A DNA stretch of 64,000 nt, taken from NCBI GenBank assembly GCA_963843275.1, contig CAWJJM010000003.1:124001-188000 (forward strand), in the 5' to 3' direction. Made by a program: the position numbers and the translations under genes. Positions 19,252-28,444 of this stretch are shown one piece after another (positions within the stretch are counted from its first letter, which is position 1; each line of letters starts with the position of its first letter). Under the pieces are notes generated by a model. The model ran no database searches and had not been told where the DNA came from. It worked only from the letters and a program-made list of their open reading frames with translations. The DNA is from CAWJJM01 sp963843275. GTDB taxonomy: Bacteria; Acidobacteriota; Thermoanaerobaculia; Multivoradales; JBCCEF01.

Positions 19252-20769
19252 ATGCTCCCAGTCCGGCCCGGGGCCCGCCCGGCCCGCCGGTGCGGCGCGC
19301 CCGTCGCCGCGCTCCTCGTCCTTCTGCCGCTCGCCGGCTGCGCCACCGCGGCGGCTCCCGCCCCGGTGGCCGCCGGGGACGGCGGCACCGCGGCCACCGC
19401 GGCCGGCGCCGCCGCCCGCGGCGAGCTCGACCGCGACGAGAACGGCCCTCTCGCTCCGCCCTACCCCTCCACCTATCGGCCGCTGCCGTCGCCGCCCACC
19501 CTGATCCGGGGCGCCACGATCCTCACCGGCAGCGGCGACCGCATCGACGACGGTTCGGTGCTGCTGGTCGACGGCGCGGTCGCGGCGGTGGGCCGCGGCC
19601 TCGAGGCGCCGCCGGGCGCGCGGGTGGTCGACGCCACGGGGCGCTGGGTCACCCCCGGGATCATCGACGTCCACTCGCACCTCGGGGTCTACCCGTCGCC
19701 CGGCATCGAGGCCCTCGCGGACGGCAACGAGGCCACCGACCCGGTGACCGCCGAGGTGTGGGCCGAGCACTCCGTCTGGCCGCAGGACCCGGGCTTCCTG
19801 ACCGCGCTGGCCGGCGGCATCACCACGCTGCAGGTGCTCCCCGGGTCGGCCAACCTGATCGGCGGCCGCGGCGTGACGCTGAAGAACGTGCCGTCGCGCA
19901 CCGTGCAGGGGATGAAGTTCCCCGGCGCGCCCTACGCGCTGAAGATGGCCTGCGGCGAGAACCCGAAGCGGGTCTACGGCAGCCGGGGGCGGGCGCCGTC
20001 GACCCGGATGGGCAACGTGGCGGGCTACCGCCAGGCGTGGATCGAGGCCGCGGCCTACCGCGAGAAGTGGCGCCGCTGGCGCGAGCGGCGGGCGAGCGGC
20101 GAGGGGGAGGAGGCGCCGCCGCCGGAGCGCGACCTGGCGATGGAGACGCTGGTCGGCGTGCTCGAGGGCAGGATCCTCGTCCACATGCACTGCTACCGCG
20201 CCGACGAGATGGCGCAGATGCTCGACCTGGCCGACGAGTTCGGCTACCGCATCACCGCCTTCCACCATGCCGTGGAGGCCTACAAGATCGCCGACCTGCT
20301 GGCCGCCCGCGGCGTCTGCGCCGCGATGTGGGCCGACTGGTGGGGCTTCAAGATCGAGGCCTACGACGGCATCCGCGAGAACATCGCGCTGGTCGACCGG
20401 ACGCCGGGCGGCTGCGCCATCGTCCACTCCGACTCCGAGGTCGGCATCCAGCGCCTCAACCAGGAGGCGGCGAAGGCGATGGCGGCGGGGCGGCGCTCCG
20501 GGATCGAGGTGGCGCCCGAGCACGCGATCCGCTGGATCACCGCCAACGCCGCCACGGCCCTGGGCATCGGCGACCGGACCGGCACCCTGGAGCCGGGCAA
20601 GATGGGCGACGTGGTGGTGTGGAGCGGCGACCCGTTCAGCGTCTACAGCCGCGCCGACGAGGTGTTCATCGACGGCGCGCTCGTCTACGACCGCCGGGAT
20701 CCGCGGTTCGAACCGGAGAGCGACTTCACCCTCGGCCTGCTGCCGCGGGAGATCGGAGGTGCGCGATGA
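19252..20769 (+). CDS. Amidohydrolase-family lipoprotein (imidazolonepropionase-like)
   Basis: A 505-residue secreted amidohydrolase. The N-terminus is a lipoprotein signal with lipobox LAGC (Cys30), so the enzyme should be anchored outside the inner membrane. The metal-dependent hydrolase fold starts with TLIRGATILTGSG, and the HxH zinc motif is intact in DVHSHLG (His141, His143). Later metal sites include HMHCYRADEM and FHHAVEAY, and it closes with ATALGIGDRTGTLEPGKMGDVVVWSGDPFSV. The ATG at 19252 has GGAGGAGG upstream. The next gene, also an amidohydrolase, starts inside its stop codon, so the pair is coupled. The substrate is unknown. Confidence 0.87.
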   Translation: MLPVRPGARPARRCGAPVAALLVLLPLAGCATAAAPAPVAAGDGGTAATAAGAAARGELDRDENGPLAPPYPSTYRPLPSPPTLIRGATILTGSGDRIDDGSVLLVDGAVAAVGRGLEAPPGARVVDATGRWVTPGIIDVHSHLGVYPSPGIEALADGNEATDPVTAEVWAEHSVWPQDPGFLTALAGGITTLQVLPGSANLIGGRGVTLKNVPSRTVQGMKFPGAPYALKMACGENPKRVYGSRGRAPSTRMGNVAGYRQAWIEAAAYREKWRRWRERRASGEGEEAPPPERDLAMETLVGVLEGRILVHMHCYRADEMAQMLDLADEFGYRITAFHHAVEAYKIADLLAARGVCAAMWADWWGFKIEAYDGIRENIALVDRTPGGCAIVHSDSEVGIQRLNQEAAKAMAAGRRSGIEVAPEHAIRWITANAATALGIGDRTGTLEPGKMGDVVVWSGDPFSVYSRADEVFIDGALVYDRRDPRFEPESDFTLGLLPREIGGAR

Positions 20770-22124
20770 CCCGCCCGACGCCCCACCGTCCGCCGGCCCG
20801 CCGCCGCGGTCCGGCCGCCGCGGCCGCCCTCGTCACCCTCGTCGCCGCGGCCGCCGTCGCCGCGGCCCCCGCCGCCCCGCCGGTCGTCGCGCTGGTCGGC
20901 GGCACCGTCCACACGCTGGGCGCCGCCGGCACGCTGGAGGGGGTGACGGTGCTGCTGCGCGACGGACGCGTCGCCGCCGTCGGTCGCGACGTCACGCCGC
21001 CGCCCGGGGCGGTGGTGATCGACGCCGCCGGCAAGGTCGTCACGCCGGGTCTGTTCGACTCCTTCACCCAGATCGGCCTGGTCGAGATCAGCGCCGTGCC
21101 GGCGAGCCGCGACACCGCCACCGACCTCGACCGCCTCACCGCCGCCTTCCGCGTCGCCGACGCGCTGAACCCCGCCTCGACGCTGCTGGCGGTGAACCGG
21201 GTCGAGGGCCTGACCCGCGCCCTGGTGGTGCCGAGCGCCGGCAGCGGCGGCCTGATCGCCGGGCAGGCGGCGGTGGTCGAGCTCGGCGCCCGCGTCGCCG
21301 ACGGCCCCGCCGGCATGGTGGTGCGCCAGCCGGCGGCGATGGTGGCGGTGCTGGGGGAGGCGGGAGCGCAGCTGGCCGGCGGCTCCCGGGCCGCCGCGCT
21401 GCTGGTGTTGCGCGAGGCACTCCAGGACGCCCGCGACTACGCCGCGCACCGCGCCGCCTTCGACAGCGGCGCCCGCCGCCCCTACGCCCTGTCGCGCCTC
21501 GATCTCGAGGCGCTGGGGCCGGTGGTGCGGGGCGAGGAGCCGCTGCTGCTCGAGGTGGACCGCGCCGCCGACCTTCTCGCCGCGGTGGAGCTGGGGCGCG
21601 AGATGGGCGTGCGGGTGGTGCTGGCCGGCGCCGCCGAGGGCTGGATGGTGGCCGACCGCCTCGCCGCCGCCGGCGTGCCGGTGCTGCTCCAGCCGCTGGT
21701 CAACCTGCCGGCCAGCTTCGAGACCCTCGGCGCCACGCTGGCCAACGCCGGCCGCCTCGCCGCCGCCGGCGTCCCGGTGGCCTTCATGAGCGGCGACTCG
21801 CACAACGCCCGCAACCTGCGCCAGGCGGCGGGCAACGCCGTGGCCTGGGGGCTGCCGTGGGACGACGCCCTGGCCGCGATGACCACGGTGCCGGCGGCGA
21901 TCTGGGGCCTCGAGGGGTCGTACGGACGGATCGAGCCGGGCTACGAGGCCGACGTGGTGGTGTGGAACGGCGACCCGCTGGAGGTCACGACCTACCCCGA
22001 GCACGTCTTCATCCGCGGCGAGGAGATGTCCCCCGACAGCCGCCAGACGCGCCTCCGCGACCGCTACCTCCGCCTGCCGGAGGAGGGCGAGCTCCCGCCC
22101 GCCTACCGCGCCGTGCCGCCGTAG
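20766..22124 (+). CDS. Secreted amidohydrolase-like protein lacking the HxH motif
   Basis: A 452-residue protein with a signal peptide (hydrophobic 17-38) and the overall amidohydrolase scaffold: VALVGGTVHTLG at the start and GSYGRIEPGYEADVVVWNGDPLE near the end, both matching its neighbour. The metal-binding HxH is absent: where the neighbour has DVHSHL this protein has DSFTQI (Phe100, Gln102). Other metal histidines are also not evident in the middle, which is alanine- and leucine-rich. It starts at an ATG overlapping the upstream stop (ATGA). It may be a non-catalytic partner of the upstream enzyme, or bind a metal differently; neither is shown by the sequence. Confidence 0.8.
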   Translation: MTRPTPHRPPARRRGPAAAAALVTLVAAAAVAAAPAAPPVVALVGGTVHTLGAAGTLEGVTVLLRDGRVAAVGRDVTPPPGAVVIDAAGKVVTPGLFDSFTQIGLVEISAVPASRDTATDLDRLTAAFRVADALNPASTLLAVNRVEGLTRALVVPSAGSGGLIAGQAAVVELGARVADGPAGMVVRQPAAMVAVLGEAGAQLAGGSRAAALLVLREALQDARDYAAHRAAFDSGARRPYALSRLDLEALGPVVRGEEPLLLEVDRAADLLAAVELGREMGVRVVLAGAAEGWMVADRLAAAGVPVLLQPLVNLPASFETLGATLANAGRLAAAGVPVAFMSGDSHNARNLRQAAGNAVAWGLPWDDALAAMTTVPAAIWGLEGSYGRIEPGYEADVVVWNGDPLEVTTYPEHVFIRGEEMSPDSRQTRLRDRYLRLPEEGELPPAYRAVPP

Positions 22125-22190
22125 CGCCACCGGTCCGCCGGGGGCCGGCGGCGGCACGGCGGCCCGGCCCGCCCGCCCCGCCCCCGCGCG

Positions 22191-24083
22191 TCAGGGGCAG
22201 GTGGCGAACGCGTCGGTGTCCTGGATGGCCACGAACTTGGTGTTGAGCGGGTTCTCGTAGGTCTTGGAGAAGCCGCTCGCGGTGTCCCGCACCCGCATCT
22301 CCGTGTAGACGTTGGTGAGGCCGCCCGCGAAGACCCAGTAGCGGCTGTTGATGGCGCAGCCGTTGAGCACCTTGAGGACCATCTCGACGTTGCTGGCGTT
22401 GAAGAACCAGAAGTAGCCGGTGTCGGCGGTCAGCGGCACGCGCTGCCCGTCGCCCTCTCCACCCTGGGGCGTCCGCCACCTCGTCTTGACCTCGAACCGG
22501 CCGCCGTCGAGGCACAGCGTGGCGGGCCCGGAGGCGCAGGGGGAGGTGTCGACGGTGGCGGCGAGGAACGCGGCGACGTCCGGGAAGGTCGCCGAGAAGG
22601 CGCCGTCGACCTCCTGGTTGGTGGCGAGGCACCCCTCCGCCGGGTTCGGTCCGCAGCTGCCGAAGAGCTGCCCGACGACCTGTCCGCCGGCGATGATCAC
22701 CGGCGCGCCGGAGCTGCCGGGGAAGGTGCCGCCGACGCTCGGGTCGGACTTGAGGAAGCCGTCGCCTCCCACCGGCCTGCCGTCGCCGTCGGTGGGCGGG
22801 CACTTGTCGAGCGCGCTGACCACGGTCTCCGAGTAGCGCTGGGAGAGCGGCTCCGGCACGCCGTCGGGGAACGGATGGGAGATCCGGTACAGCCGCGTCC
22901 CCGGGGCCACCACCGACAGGTTGGCGTTCCAGCCGAGGAAGACGCGGCCGTCCGGGATCGAAAGGAGGCGCAGCAGGGTGAAGTCGGACTGCTTCGAGGT
23001 GGCGAGCAGGGTGCCGCCGTCGCTCCGCGGCAGGCTGGCCAGCGACGGCGGCGCGCCGTCGCACGTCGGCGTCGTGAAGTCCCAGAAGGCCTCCAGCGTC
23101 GAGGCCACGCCCTGGGTCGCGATGCAGTGGTTCGCCGTCAACAGGAAGGGCGTGCCGCTCGCGGTGGAGTTGAGCAGCCCCCCCGTGCACACGTATCCGT
23201 CCCCGCCCCGCACGTACTCGAGGAACGCCACCGCCTTGCGGTAGGGAGCGATCACGTCGAGGTCCTGGGAGGTGGCGCAGCTCGCGTCGGTGAGGCAACT
23301 CAGGACCAGGGGCGCCCCCGCCGCGACGGGTCCGGGGGTCCCGGCGACGGGGGTCTGCGGAGCGCGGGACTCGAGGGCGGCGAGCGCCTGCCGCGCGGTG
23401 TCGAGCGGCAACAGCTCGAGGACGCGGTCGACGACGAACGCCGCGCCGCCGCCGCCCGGCCCGGCGCGGTCGAGCTCCACCTGCAGCCGCAGCTCCGGGC
23501 CGGTGACGCTCGGCGTCCACAGCTCGCCGTCGGTGACCAGCTCGCGCCCGAAGGGCCCGACGGTGTCGCCGTCGCTGCCCCGGACCCACAGCCGGGCGCC
23601 CGCGGGCAGCTCGCCGACGCGCAGGTGGAGGCGCAGCCGGTGGGCCGCCTCGACGCGGACGGCGCCGCTCCAGGCGAGCCACCGGCCGTCGGTGGTCACC
23701 AGGCCGCCGGCGTGCGCCCGGACGACGTCGGGAGCGTCCGGCAGATCGGCGTCGAGGCGGACCGCGAGCGGCAGGGGAAGGCGGCGGCTGAACCCGTTCT
23801 TCAGCGGCTCCCTCCCCGTGGCGTTCCAGGCCAGCAGGGCCGCCACCTCGTCCCCCGCCGCCTCCCCGGCCGGCCGCAGGACCGCCATCGGGGCGAGCGG
23901 GCCGCTCCGCACCGGGTCGAGGAGCGGCCGCGCCGTCGACGCGGGGAACGGGCTGTCGGCGAGGACCAGCGGCCCCATCTCCTGGGCGAAGGCCACGCCG
24001 CTCATCGAGACCGTGATCAGGAACGGGACCAGCAGGCTGCGCCGGACGCCGGACGGACACTTCCCCCCACCGAGCTGGCTCAT
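22191..24083 (-). CDS. Secreted trypsin-like (lysyl endopeptidase-type) serine protease with C-terminal repeat-family domain
   Basis: A 630-residue exported protein (signal peptide 14-34). Residues 35-250 form a beta-rich N-terminal region. The S1 domain follows, with TANHC (His319), SDFTLLRL (Asp367) and FPGSSGAP (Ser458), and cysteine placement resembling Lys-C of Achromobacter/Lysobacter. The last 107 residues, from Cys524, are a separate domain with DTGYFWFF, NVEMVLKVL and YWVFAGGLTNV. The same domain ends the protein at 45096-46706. GGGAGGG precedes the ATG. It is convergent with the amidohydrolase pair, 66 bases away. A protease acting outside the cell is the likely role. Confidence 0.88.
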   Translation of the reverse strand: MSQLGGGKCPSGVRRSLLVPFLITVSMSGVAFAQEMGPLVLADSPFPASTARPLLDPVRSGPLAPMAVLRPAGEAAGDEVAALLAWNATGREPLKNGFSRRLPLPLAVRLDADLPDAPDVVRAHAGGLVTTDGRWLAWSGAVRVEAAHRLRLHLRVGELPAGARLWVRGSDGDTVGPFGRELVTDGELWTPSVTGPELRLQVELDRAGPGGGGAAFVVDRVLELLPLDTARQALAALESRAPQTPVAGTPGPVAAGAPLVLSCLTDASCATSQDLDVIAPYRKAVAFLEYVRGGDGYVCTGGLLNSTASGTPFLLTANHCIATQGVASTLEAFWDFTTPTCDGAPPSLASLPRSDGGTLLATSKQSDFTLLRLLSIPDGRVFLGWNANLSVVAPGTRLYRISHPFPDGVPEPLSQRYSETVVSALDKCPPTDGDGRPVGGDGFLKSDPSVGGTFPGSSGAPVIIAGGQVVGQLFGSCGPNPAEGCLATNQEVDGAFSATFPDVAAFLAATVDTSPCASGPATLCLDGGRFEVKTRWRTPQGGEGDGQRVPLTADTGYFWFFNASNVEMVLKVLNGCAINSRYWVFAGGLTNVYTEMRVRDTASGFSKTYENPLNTKFVAIQDTDAFATCP

Positions 24084-24166
24084 CGCTTCGCCCTCCCTGG
24101 AGAAAGACCTCGAATTGGAACCGAGTGGTCCTGCGCACTCTAGCGCATCGCCCGGCGGGGCGCCGG

Positions 24167-26809
24167 TCAGCCCACGGAGTCGGCCGGCGGCGGGGCGGCG
24201 AAGACGAAGCGTTGGTAGAGCCAGGCCAGCAGCAGCAGGCTGGCGCCCAGGCCGAGGAACGACAGCACCCGGTAGAGGTCGGACAGGTGCGCGGTGTCGT
24301 AGAGGAACACCTTGCCGGCCGCCAGCGCCATCACCGCGAGCGACGCCAGCCGCAGCAGCCGCCCGCGATGCCGCGCGACGCCGGTGACGAGCAGCGCGAT
24401 GCCGAGCACCACCCAGGCGGCCGAGTAGGCGTAGCTCTCGGCGTGGCCGGCGCCGGGGCCGTCGAGCCAGGCGCCGCGGAAGGCCTGCCGGACCTCGAGG
24501 GTGACCAGGGCGAAGAGGAGCACCAGCGCGCCCACCCCGGCAGCGGCGGCCTCGCCGCGGTCACCGCGCCGGCCGCGGCGGACCGCGTGCGCCGCGAGCA
24601 GGGCGGCCGGCACGCCGTAGACCCAGAGCACCAGGTTGACGATCGGCAGCCGCCCGACCGGCAGGTGGCGCCACGCCGGGTCGGCGAGCAGCACCGGGCC
24701 GACGAGCGCCGCGGCCAGCGCGGCGAGCGCCAGCAGGCGGCCGGCGGCGCCGAGGCCGCGCCCCGGGGCCCGCGCCGCGGCGCGGTCGAGCAGCGCCGCC
24801 AGGCCGAGCCAGGCCACCAGCAGCGTCCCCCACTCGCCGAGGTCGTCCAACGGGGCGTCCCAGGCGGCGCCGTGGAACGCCTGGCGCACCTCCCAGGTGA
24901 CGCCGGCGACCGCGAAGGCCACCGCCGCGAGCTCGAGAGCGCGGGCCAGGCCACCGCGCCACTCGCCGGGGGGGCCGGCCGCCTCGCCGGCGCCGCGCAG
25001 CCGGGCGGCGCCGAGCGCGAAGGCGGCGAGCGGCAGGCCGTAGGCGGCCGACAGTCCGTTGAGCACGATCCAGCCGTCCGGGGGGACGTGCAGGCCGGGG
25101 GCGAGCAGCAGGCGCGCGGCGACCAGGAGGGCGAGGGGCACCGCGCCCCGCCACAGCGCCTCCAGCCGCAGGCGCCGGCCCGCCTCGACGAGCAGGAGCA
25201 CCTCGAGCGCCCAGGCCACCGTCAGGGGAGTGCGCTCTAGCTCGTAGAAGGCGGCGAGGGCGGCCAGGGCCGCGGCGGCGAGCGCCGGTGCCGCGGCCGC
25301 CGCGGCGCCGAGGGCGGCGCGCCGGGACAGCAGCGGACCGACCGCGGCCGCGGCGACGGCGGCCAGCGTCAGCAGGAGCGCTCCGGCCGGCAGGGGACGG
25401 CCGGCGCGGGCGGCCCCGGCGAGGGCGACGAGGGGCGCCGCCACGGCTGCGGCGGCCGCCAGGCGGGCCCAGTGCGCCGGCCGCGGGGCGCCCCACAGCG
25501 CCGCGTACGAGCCGCCGGCGAACAGGGCCCCGAAGGCGGCGGTCGTGGCGAGGAAGCGGCCGACCTCGGCGGCGTCGAGGCGCCACGCCCAGGCGACGGC
25601 GAGGAGCCCCACCGCGACGGCGGCGAGGCCGGCGAGCGGCAGGAAGGTGGCGTCGAGCCGCGCCAGCACCAGGACGCCGGCGGCCAGGGCGCCGACGAAG
25701 AGCCAGTCGGTGGTGCTGAAGCCCGCCGTCACCACCATCCCGGCGAGCAGCGTCAGCGCCCCGGCGACGCCGACCGCGGCGACGGCCGCCGCGGCTCCGC
25801 GCCAGCGGCGCGGCGTCCCCGGCTCGGCGCTGGACACCACGGCGGCGGTGGCGCCGGCGAGCAGGAACAGGGCCGCCCAGGTGCCGCCGCCGCGGCCCAC
25901 GGCTCCGGCCAGCCACAGGCCGGTCCAGGCGTAGCCGCCGGCCAGGGTGGCGAAGGCGAGGGCGGTCCAGCGCCGCCGGCGGGTCACCGCCAGCAGACCG
26001 ACCTCGAGCAGCAGCAGGTAGGCGAAGAGCTGACCCGGCCGCGGCGTGGCCGCGGCGACGAGCTGCGGCGTGAGCAGGCCGCCGAGCAGGCCGATCAGCG
26101 CCACCATCGGGCCGTGCCGCAGCGACAGGGCGACGGCGCCGGCGGTGACCACCGCCATGGCGGCGAAGCCGGTGCCCGCGCCCAGCAGGGCGTAGAGCTG
26201 GACGGCGGCGAACAGGGCGGCGTAGAGGACGGCGATCCCCGCCGCCGACAGCCCCTGCGCGATCGACGCCGCCGTCCGGCGCAGCCGCTCGCCCGCGGCG
26301 ACCAGGAGGGCGCCGAAGGCGAGCGCCGCCAGCACCCGCACCCGCGGGCCGATCCAGCCCTGGTCGATCGAGTACTTGACCAGGAAGGCCCCGGCGAGGG
26401 CGAGGGCGATCGAGCCGATCCAGACCGGCAGCCGTGCCCCGAGACGCTCCTCGAGCGAGGGGCGGGACCGCAGGGGCGGAGGGGCGGTCGCCGGAGGCCG
26501 CGACGGCGCCGGCGGGGCCGGCGCGGGAGCGGGCTCGCCGCCGTCGCCGGGTCCCGGTACGGCGGCCGCCGGCGGAGGCGAAGCGGTCCCCGGGGCGGGC
26601 GGCCGCTCGGGTGCCGGCGCCGCTGCGAGGCGCCGGCTGAGGTCGTCGACGCGGCTCTCGAGCCGGGCGACGCGATCGGCGAGTCCGCCGGCGTCGGGCG
26701 GCGACGGCCGCCGCAGGCGCCGCCAGGCCGCCAGCAAGAGGGCCGCACCGACCGCCGTCAGGGCGACGGTGGCGCCGAAGGCGAGCAGGCCGAGGAGGAA
26801 GAGCTCCAT
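24167..26809 (-). CDS. DUF2339 polytopic membrane protein
   Basis: An 880-residue membrane protein. One N-terminal helix (about 5-28) is followed by a coiled-coil segment (LADRVARLESRVDDLSRRL) and a Pro/Ala linker. Then comes the DUF2339 start, LEERLGARLPVWIGSIALALAGAFLVKYSIDQGWIGP, and some two dozen hydrophobic helices to the C-terminus. The family is found in many Gram-negative bacteria and has no established function; surface polymer or cell envelope roles are only guessed. It diverges from the MscS channel across 83 bases. Confidence 0.87.
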   Translation of the reverse strand: MELFLLGLLAFGATVALTAVGAALLLAAWRRLRRPSPPDAGGLADRVARLESRVDDLSRRLAAAPAPERPPAPGTASPPPAAAVPGPGDGGEPAPAPAPPAPSRPPATAPPPLRSRPSLEERLGARLPVWIGSIALALAGAFLVKYSIDQGWIGPRVRVLAALAFGALLVAAGERLRRTAASIAQGLSAAGIAVLYAALFAAVQLYALLGAGTGFAAMAVVTAGAVALSLRHGPMVALIGLLGGLLTPQLVAAATPRPGQLFAYLLLLEVGLLAVTRRRRWTALAFATLAGGYAWTGLWLAGAVGRGGGTWAALFLLAGATAAVVSSAEPGTPRRWRGAAAAVAAVGVAGALTLLAGMVVTAGFSTTDWLFVGALAAGVLVLARLDATFLPLAGLAAVAVGLLAVAWAWRLDAAEVGRFLATTAAFGALFAGGSYAALWGAPRPAHWARLAAAAAVAAPLVALAGAARAGRPLPAGALLLTLAAVAAAAVGPLLSRRAALGAAAAAAPALAAAALAALAAFYELERTPLTVAWALEVLLLVEAGRRLRLEALWRGAVPLALLVAARLLLAPGLHVPPDGWIVLNGLSAAYGLPLAAFALGAARLRGAGEAAGPPGEWRGGLARALELAAVAFAVAGVTWEVRQAFHGAAWDAPLDDLGEWGTLLVAWLGLAALLDRAAARAPGRGLGAAGRLLALAALAAALVGPVLLADPAWRHLPVGRLPIVNLVLWVYGVPAALLAAHAVRRGRRGDRGEAAAAGVGALVLLFALVTLEVRQAFRGAWLDGPGAGHAESYAYSAAWVVLGIALLVTGVARHRGRLLRLASLAVMALAAGKVFLYDTAHLSDLYRVLSFLGLGASLLLLAWLYQRFVFAAPPPADSVG

Positions 26810-26892
26810 GACGAGGGTCGGTCCGCGAGGATTGTAGGCGACCGGCGGGGCGGCCCCCTCCCGGCGGCCGGGGCTGCTAGCATCGCGGTCCC

Positions 26893-28014
26893 ATGGTGCG
26901 CCCCGCGATCGCCCGCCGGCTCGGCGTCCTGCTGCTGGCGCTGCCGCTCGCCGTGGCCTCGGCGCCGCCCTGCCGGGCGCAGGACAGCGCCGCCGAGAAG
27001 GTGCAGCAGGCGGTGGGCGCGGCCACCGCCCCCACCCAGGGGCAGCCGGCGCAGCCCGACGGCCGCGCCGGCGACGAGGCCGGGTCCGAGGTCCCGGCCG
27101 CCCTCGAGTTCTCCGGCGACCCGCTGTCGGCGCGCGCCTGGAAGCGCTACGGCCGGCAGCTCGTCGACGCCGCCATCGGCTTCGTCCCCGACGTCGTGCG
27201 GGCGCTCATCGTCCTCGTCGTCTTCTGGGTGCTCTACCGCATCGCGGCCGGCGTGTTCCGCAGCGCCCTGCGGCGCACCAAGGCCGACCCGTCGGTGCTC
27301 TCGATCGGCACCCGGCTGCTGCGCTACGTGCTCTTCGCCTTCGCGGTGGTGATGGCGGCGAGCGAGCTGGGCTTCAACGTCGGCTCGATCCTCGCCGGCA
27401 TCTCGATCCTCGGCCTGGCGGTGGGGCTGGCGGCGCAGGAGAGCCTCGGCAACGTGGTGGCCGGCCTGACCATCCTGTTCGACCGCCCCTACCGGGTGGG
27501 CGACAACGTCACCATCGCCGGCACCTTCGGCCAGGTCAAGGAGATCAGCCTGCGCACCACGCGCATCCTCACCGTCGAGCGGCTGGACGCGATCGTGCCC
27601 AACCGCGAGATCGTCAAGCAGGAGATCGTCAACCACACGCTGAACCCGCAGCTCCGGCTGGGCGTGCCGCTGTCGGTGGCCTACAAGGAGGACACGCGGG
27701 AGGCGCGGCGGGTGCTGCTGGCCGCGGTCGAGGGCCACCGGCTGATCCTCGACGAACCGGCCCCCGCCGTGGTGGTCCAGGAGCTCGCCGACTCGGGCGT
27801 CGACCTCGAGCTGCGGGTGTGGCTGCGCGACCCCTACACCGAGCGCGAGGCGCTGTTCGAGATGACCGAGCTGGCCAAGATCGCGCTCGACGAGGCGGGC
27901 ATCGAGATCCCCTTCCCGCAGCTCACGCTGCACGCGGGCACGGGCACCTTCGGCGTCCGGCGGGTGGACGCCCCGGAGCGGCCCGTCGCGCAAGGCGACG
28001 ACCCCGGCGAGTGA
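26893..28014 (+). CDS. Small-conductance mechanosensitive channel (MscS family)
   Basis: A 373-residue inner membrane channel with a signal peptide (about 1-32), a Gln/Ala/Pro-rich periplasmic segment, and membrane helices near 95-118, 137-155 and 165-190. The pore-lining helix and the beta domain are typical: GISILGLAVGLAAQESLGNVVAGL, then FDRPYRVGDNVTIAGTFGQVKEISLRTTRI, then VPNREIVKQEIVNHT. MscS channels release solutes on hypo-osmotic shock. A TAGCAT box (26878-26883) lies ten bases before the ATG, leaving almost no leader. The STAS gene follows after 44 bases. Confidence 0.91.
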   Translation: MVRPAIARRLGVLLLALPLAVASAPPCRAQDSAAEKVQQAVGAATAPTQGQPAQPDGRAGDEAGSEVPAALEFSGDPLSARAWKRYGRQLVDAAIGFVPDVVRALIVLVVFWVLYRIAAGVFRSALRRTKADPSVLSIGTRLLRYVLFAFAVVMAASELGFNVGSILAGISILGLAVGLAAQESLGNVVAGLTILFDRPYRVGDNVTIAGTFGQVKEISLRTTRILTVERLDAIVPNREIVKQEIVNHTLNPQLRLGVPLSVAYKEDTREARRVLLAAVEGHRLILDEPAPAVVVQELADSGVDLELRVWLRDPYTEREALFEMTELAKIALDEAGIEIPFPQLTLHAGTGTFGVRRVDAPERPVAQGDDPGE

Positions 28015-28058
28015 TCCCGGCGGGCTGCTAGACTCACCCCTCCCGGGCGAGGTGGTCG

Positions 28059-28421
28059 ATGATCGTCGAGAAGCGACAGGCGGAGGGGTTCACGCTGCTC
28101 CTGGTCGAGGGGGTGGTGAAGCTCGGCGAGAGCGCCCAGTTCTTCGCCCAGACCCTCGAGCGGGCGCTGGCCGACGACCGCGGCCACGTGCTGATCGACT
28201 TCTCGAGGATCAACTACATCGACTCGACCGGGATCGGCGAGCTGGTCGGCTACCTGGCGCGCTTCCGCGACCAGCGTCGCAAGCTCATCCTGGTCAACCC
28301 CTCCGAGCGCATCACCCGGCTGTTGGTGGTGGCGCGGCTGGCCGACCAGTTCCCCACCTACGACACGGTGGAGGCGGCGATGGCGGCGGAGGGCCGCGTG
28401 CCGGGGGCGGCGGGCGGCTGA
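28059..28421 (+). CDS. STAS-domain anti-sigma factor antagonist
   Basis: A 120-residue single STAS domain of the SpoIIAA/RsbV type. The phosphorylatable serine is in YIDSTGIGELVGYL near residue 59, after the strand VLIDFSRINY. Such proteins bind an anti-sigma factor or kinase when dephosphorylated. No RsbW-like kinase is adjacent; the SpoIIE phosphatase at 42264-44681 could act on a protein like this, but that link is inference. The ATG has GAGGTGG upstream, and a TAGACT box at 28029-28034 could drive it. The asparaginase frame begins right at its stop. Confidence 0.88.
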   Translation: MIVEKRQAEGFTLLLVEGVVKLGESAQFFAQTLERALADDRGHVLIDFSRINYIDSTGIGELVGYLARFRDQRRKLILVNPSERITRLLVVARLADQFPTYDTVEAAMAAEGRVPGAAGG

Positions 28422-28444
28422 CCGCGCCGCCCGCCCGGGTCCCC

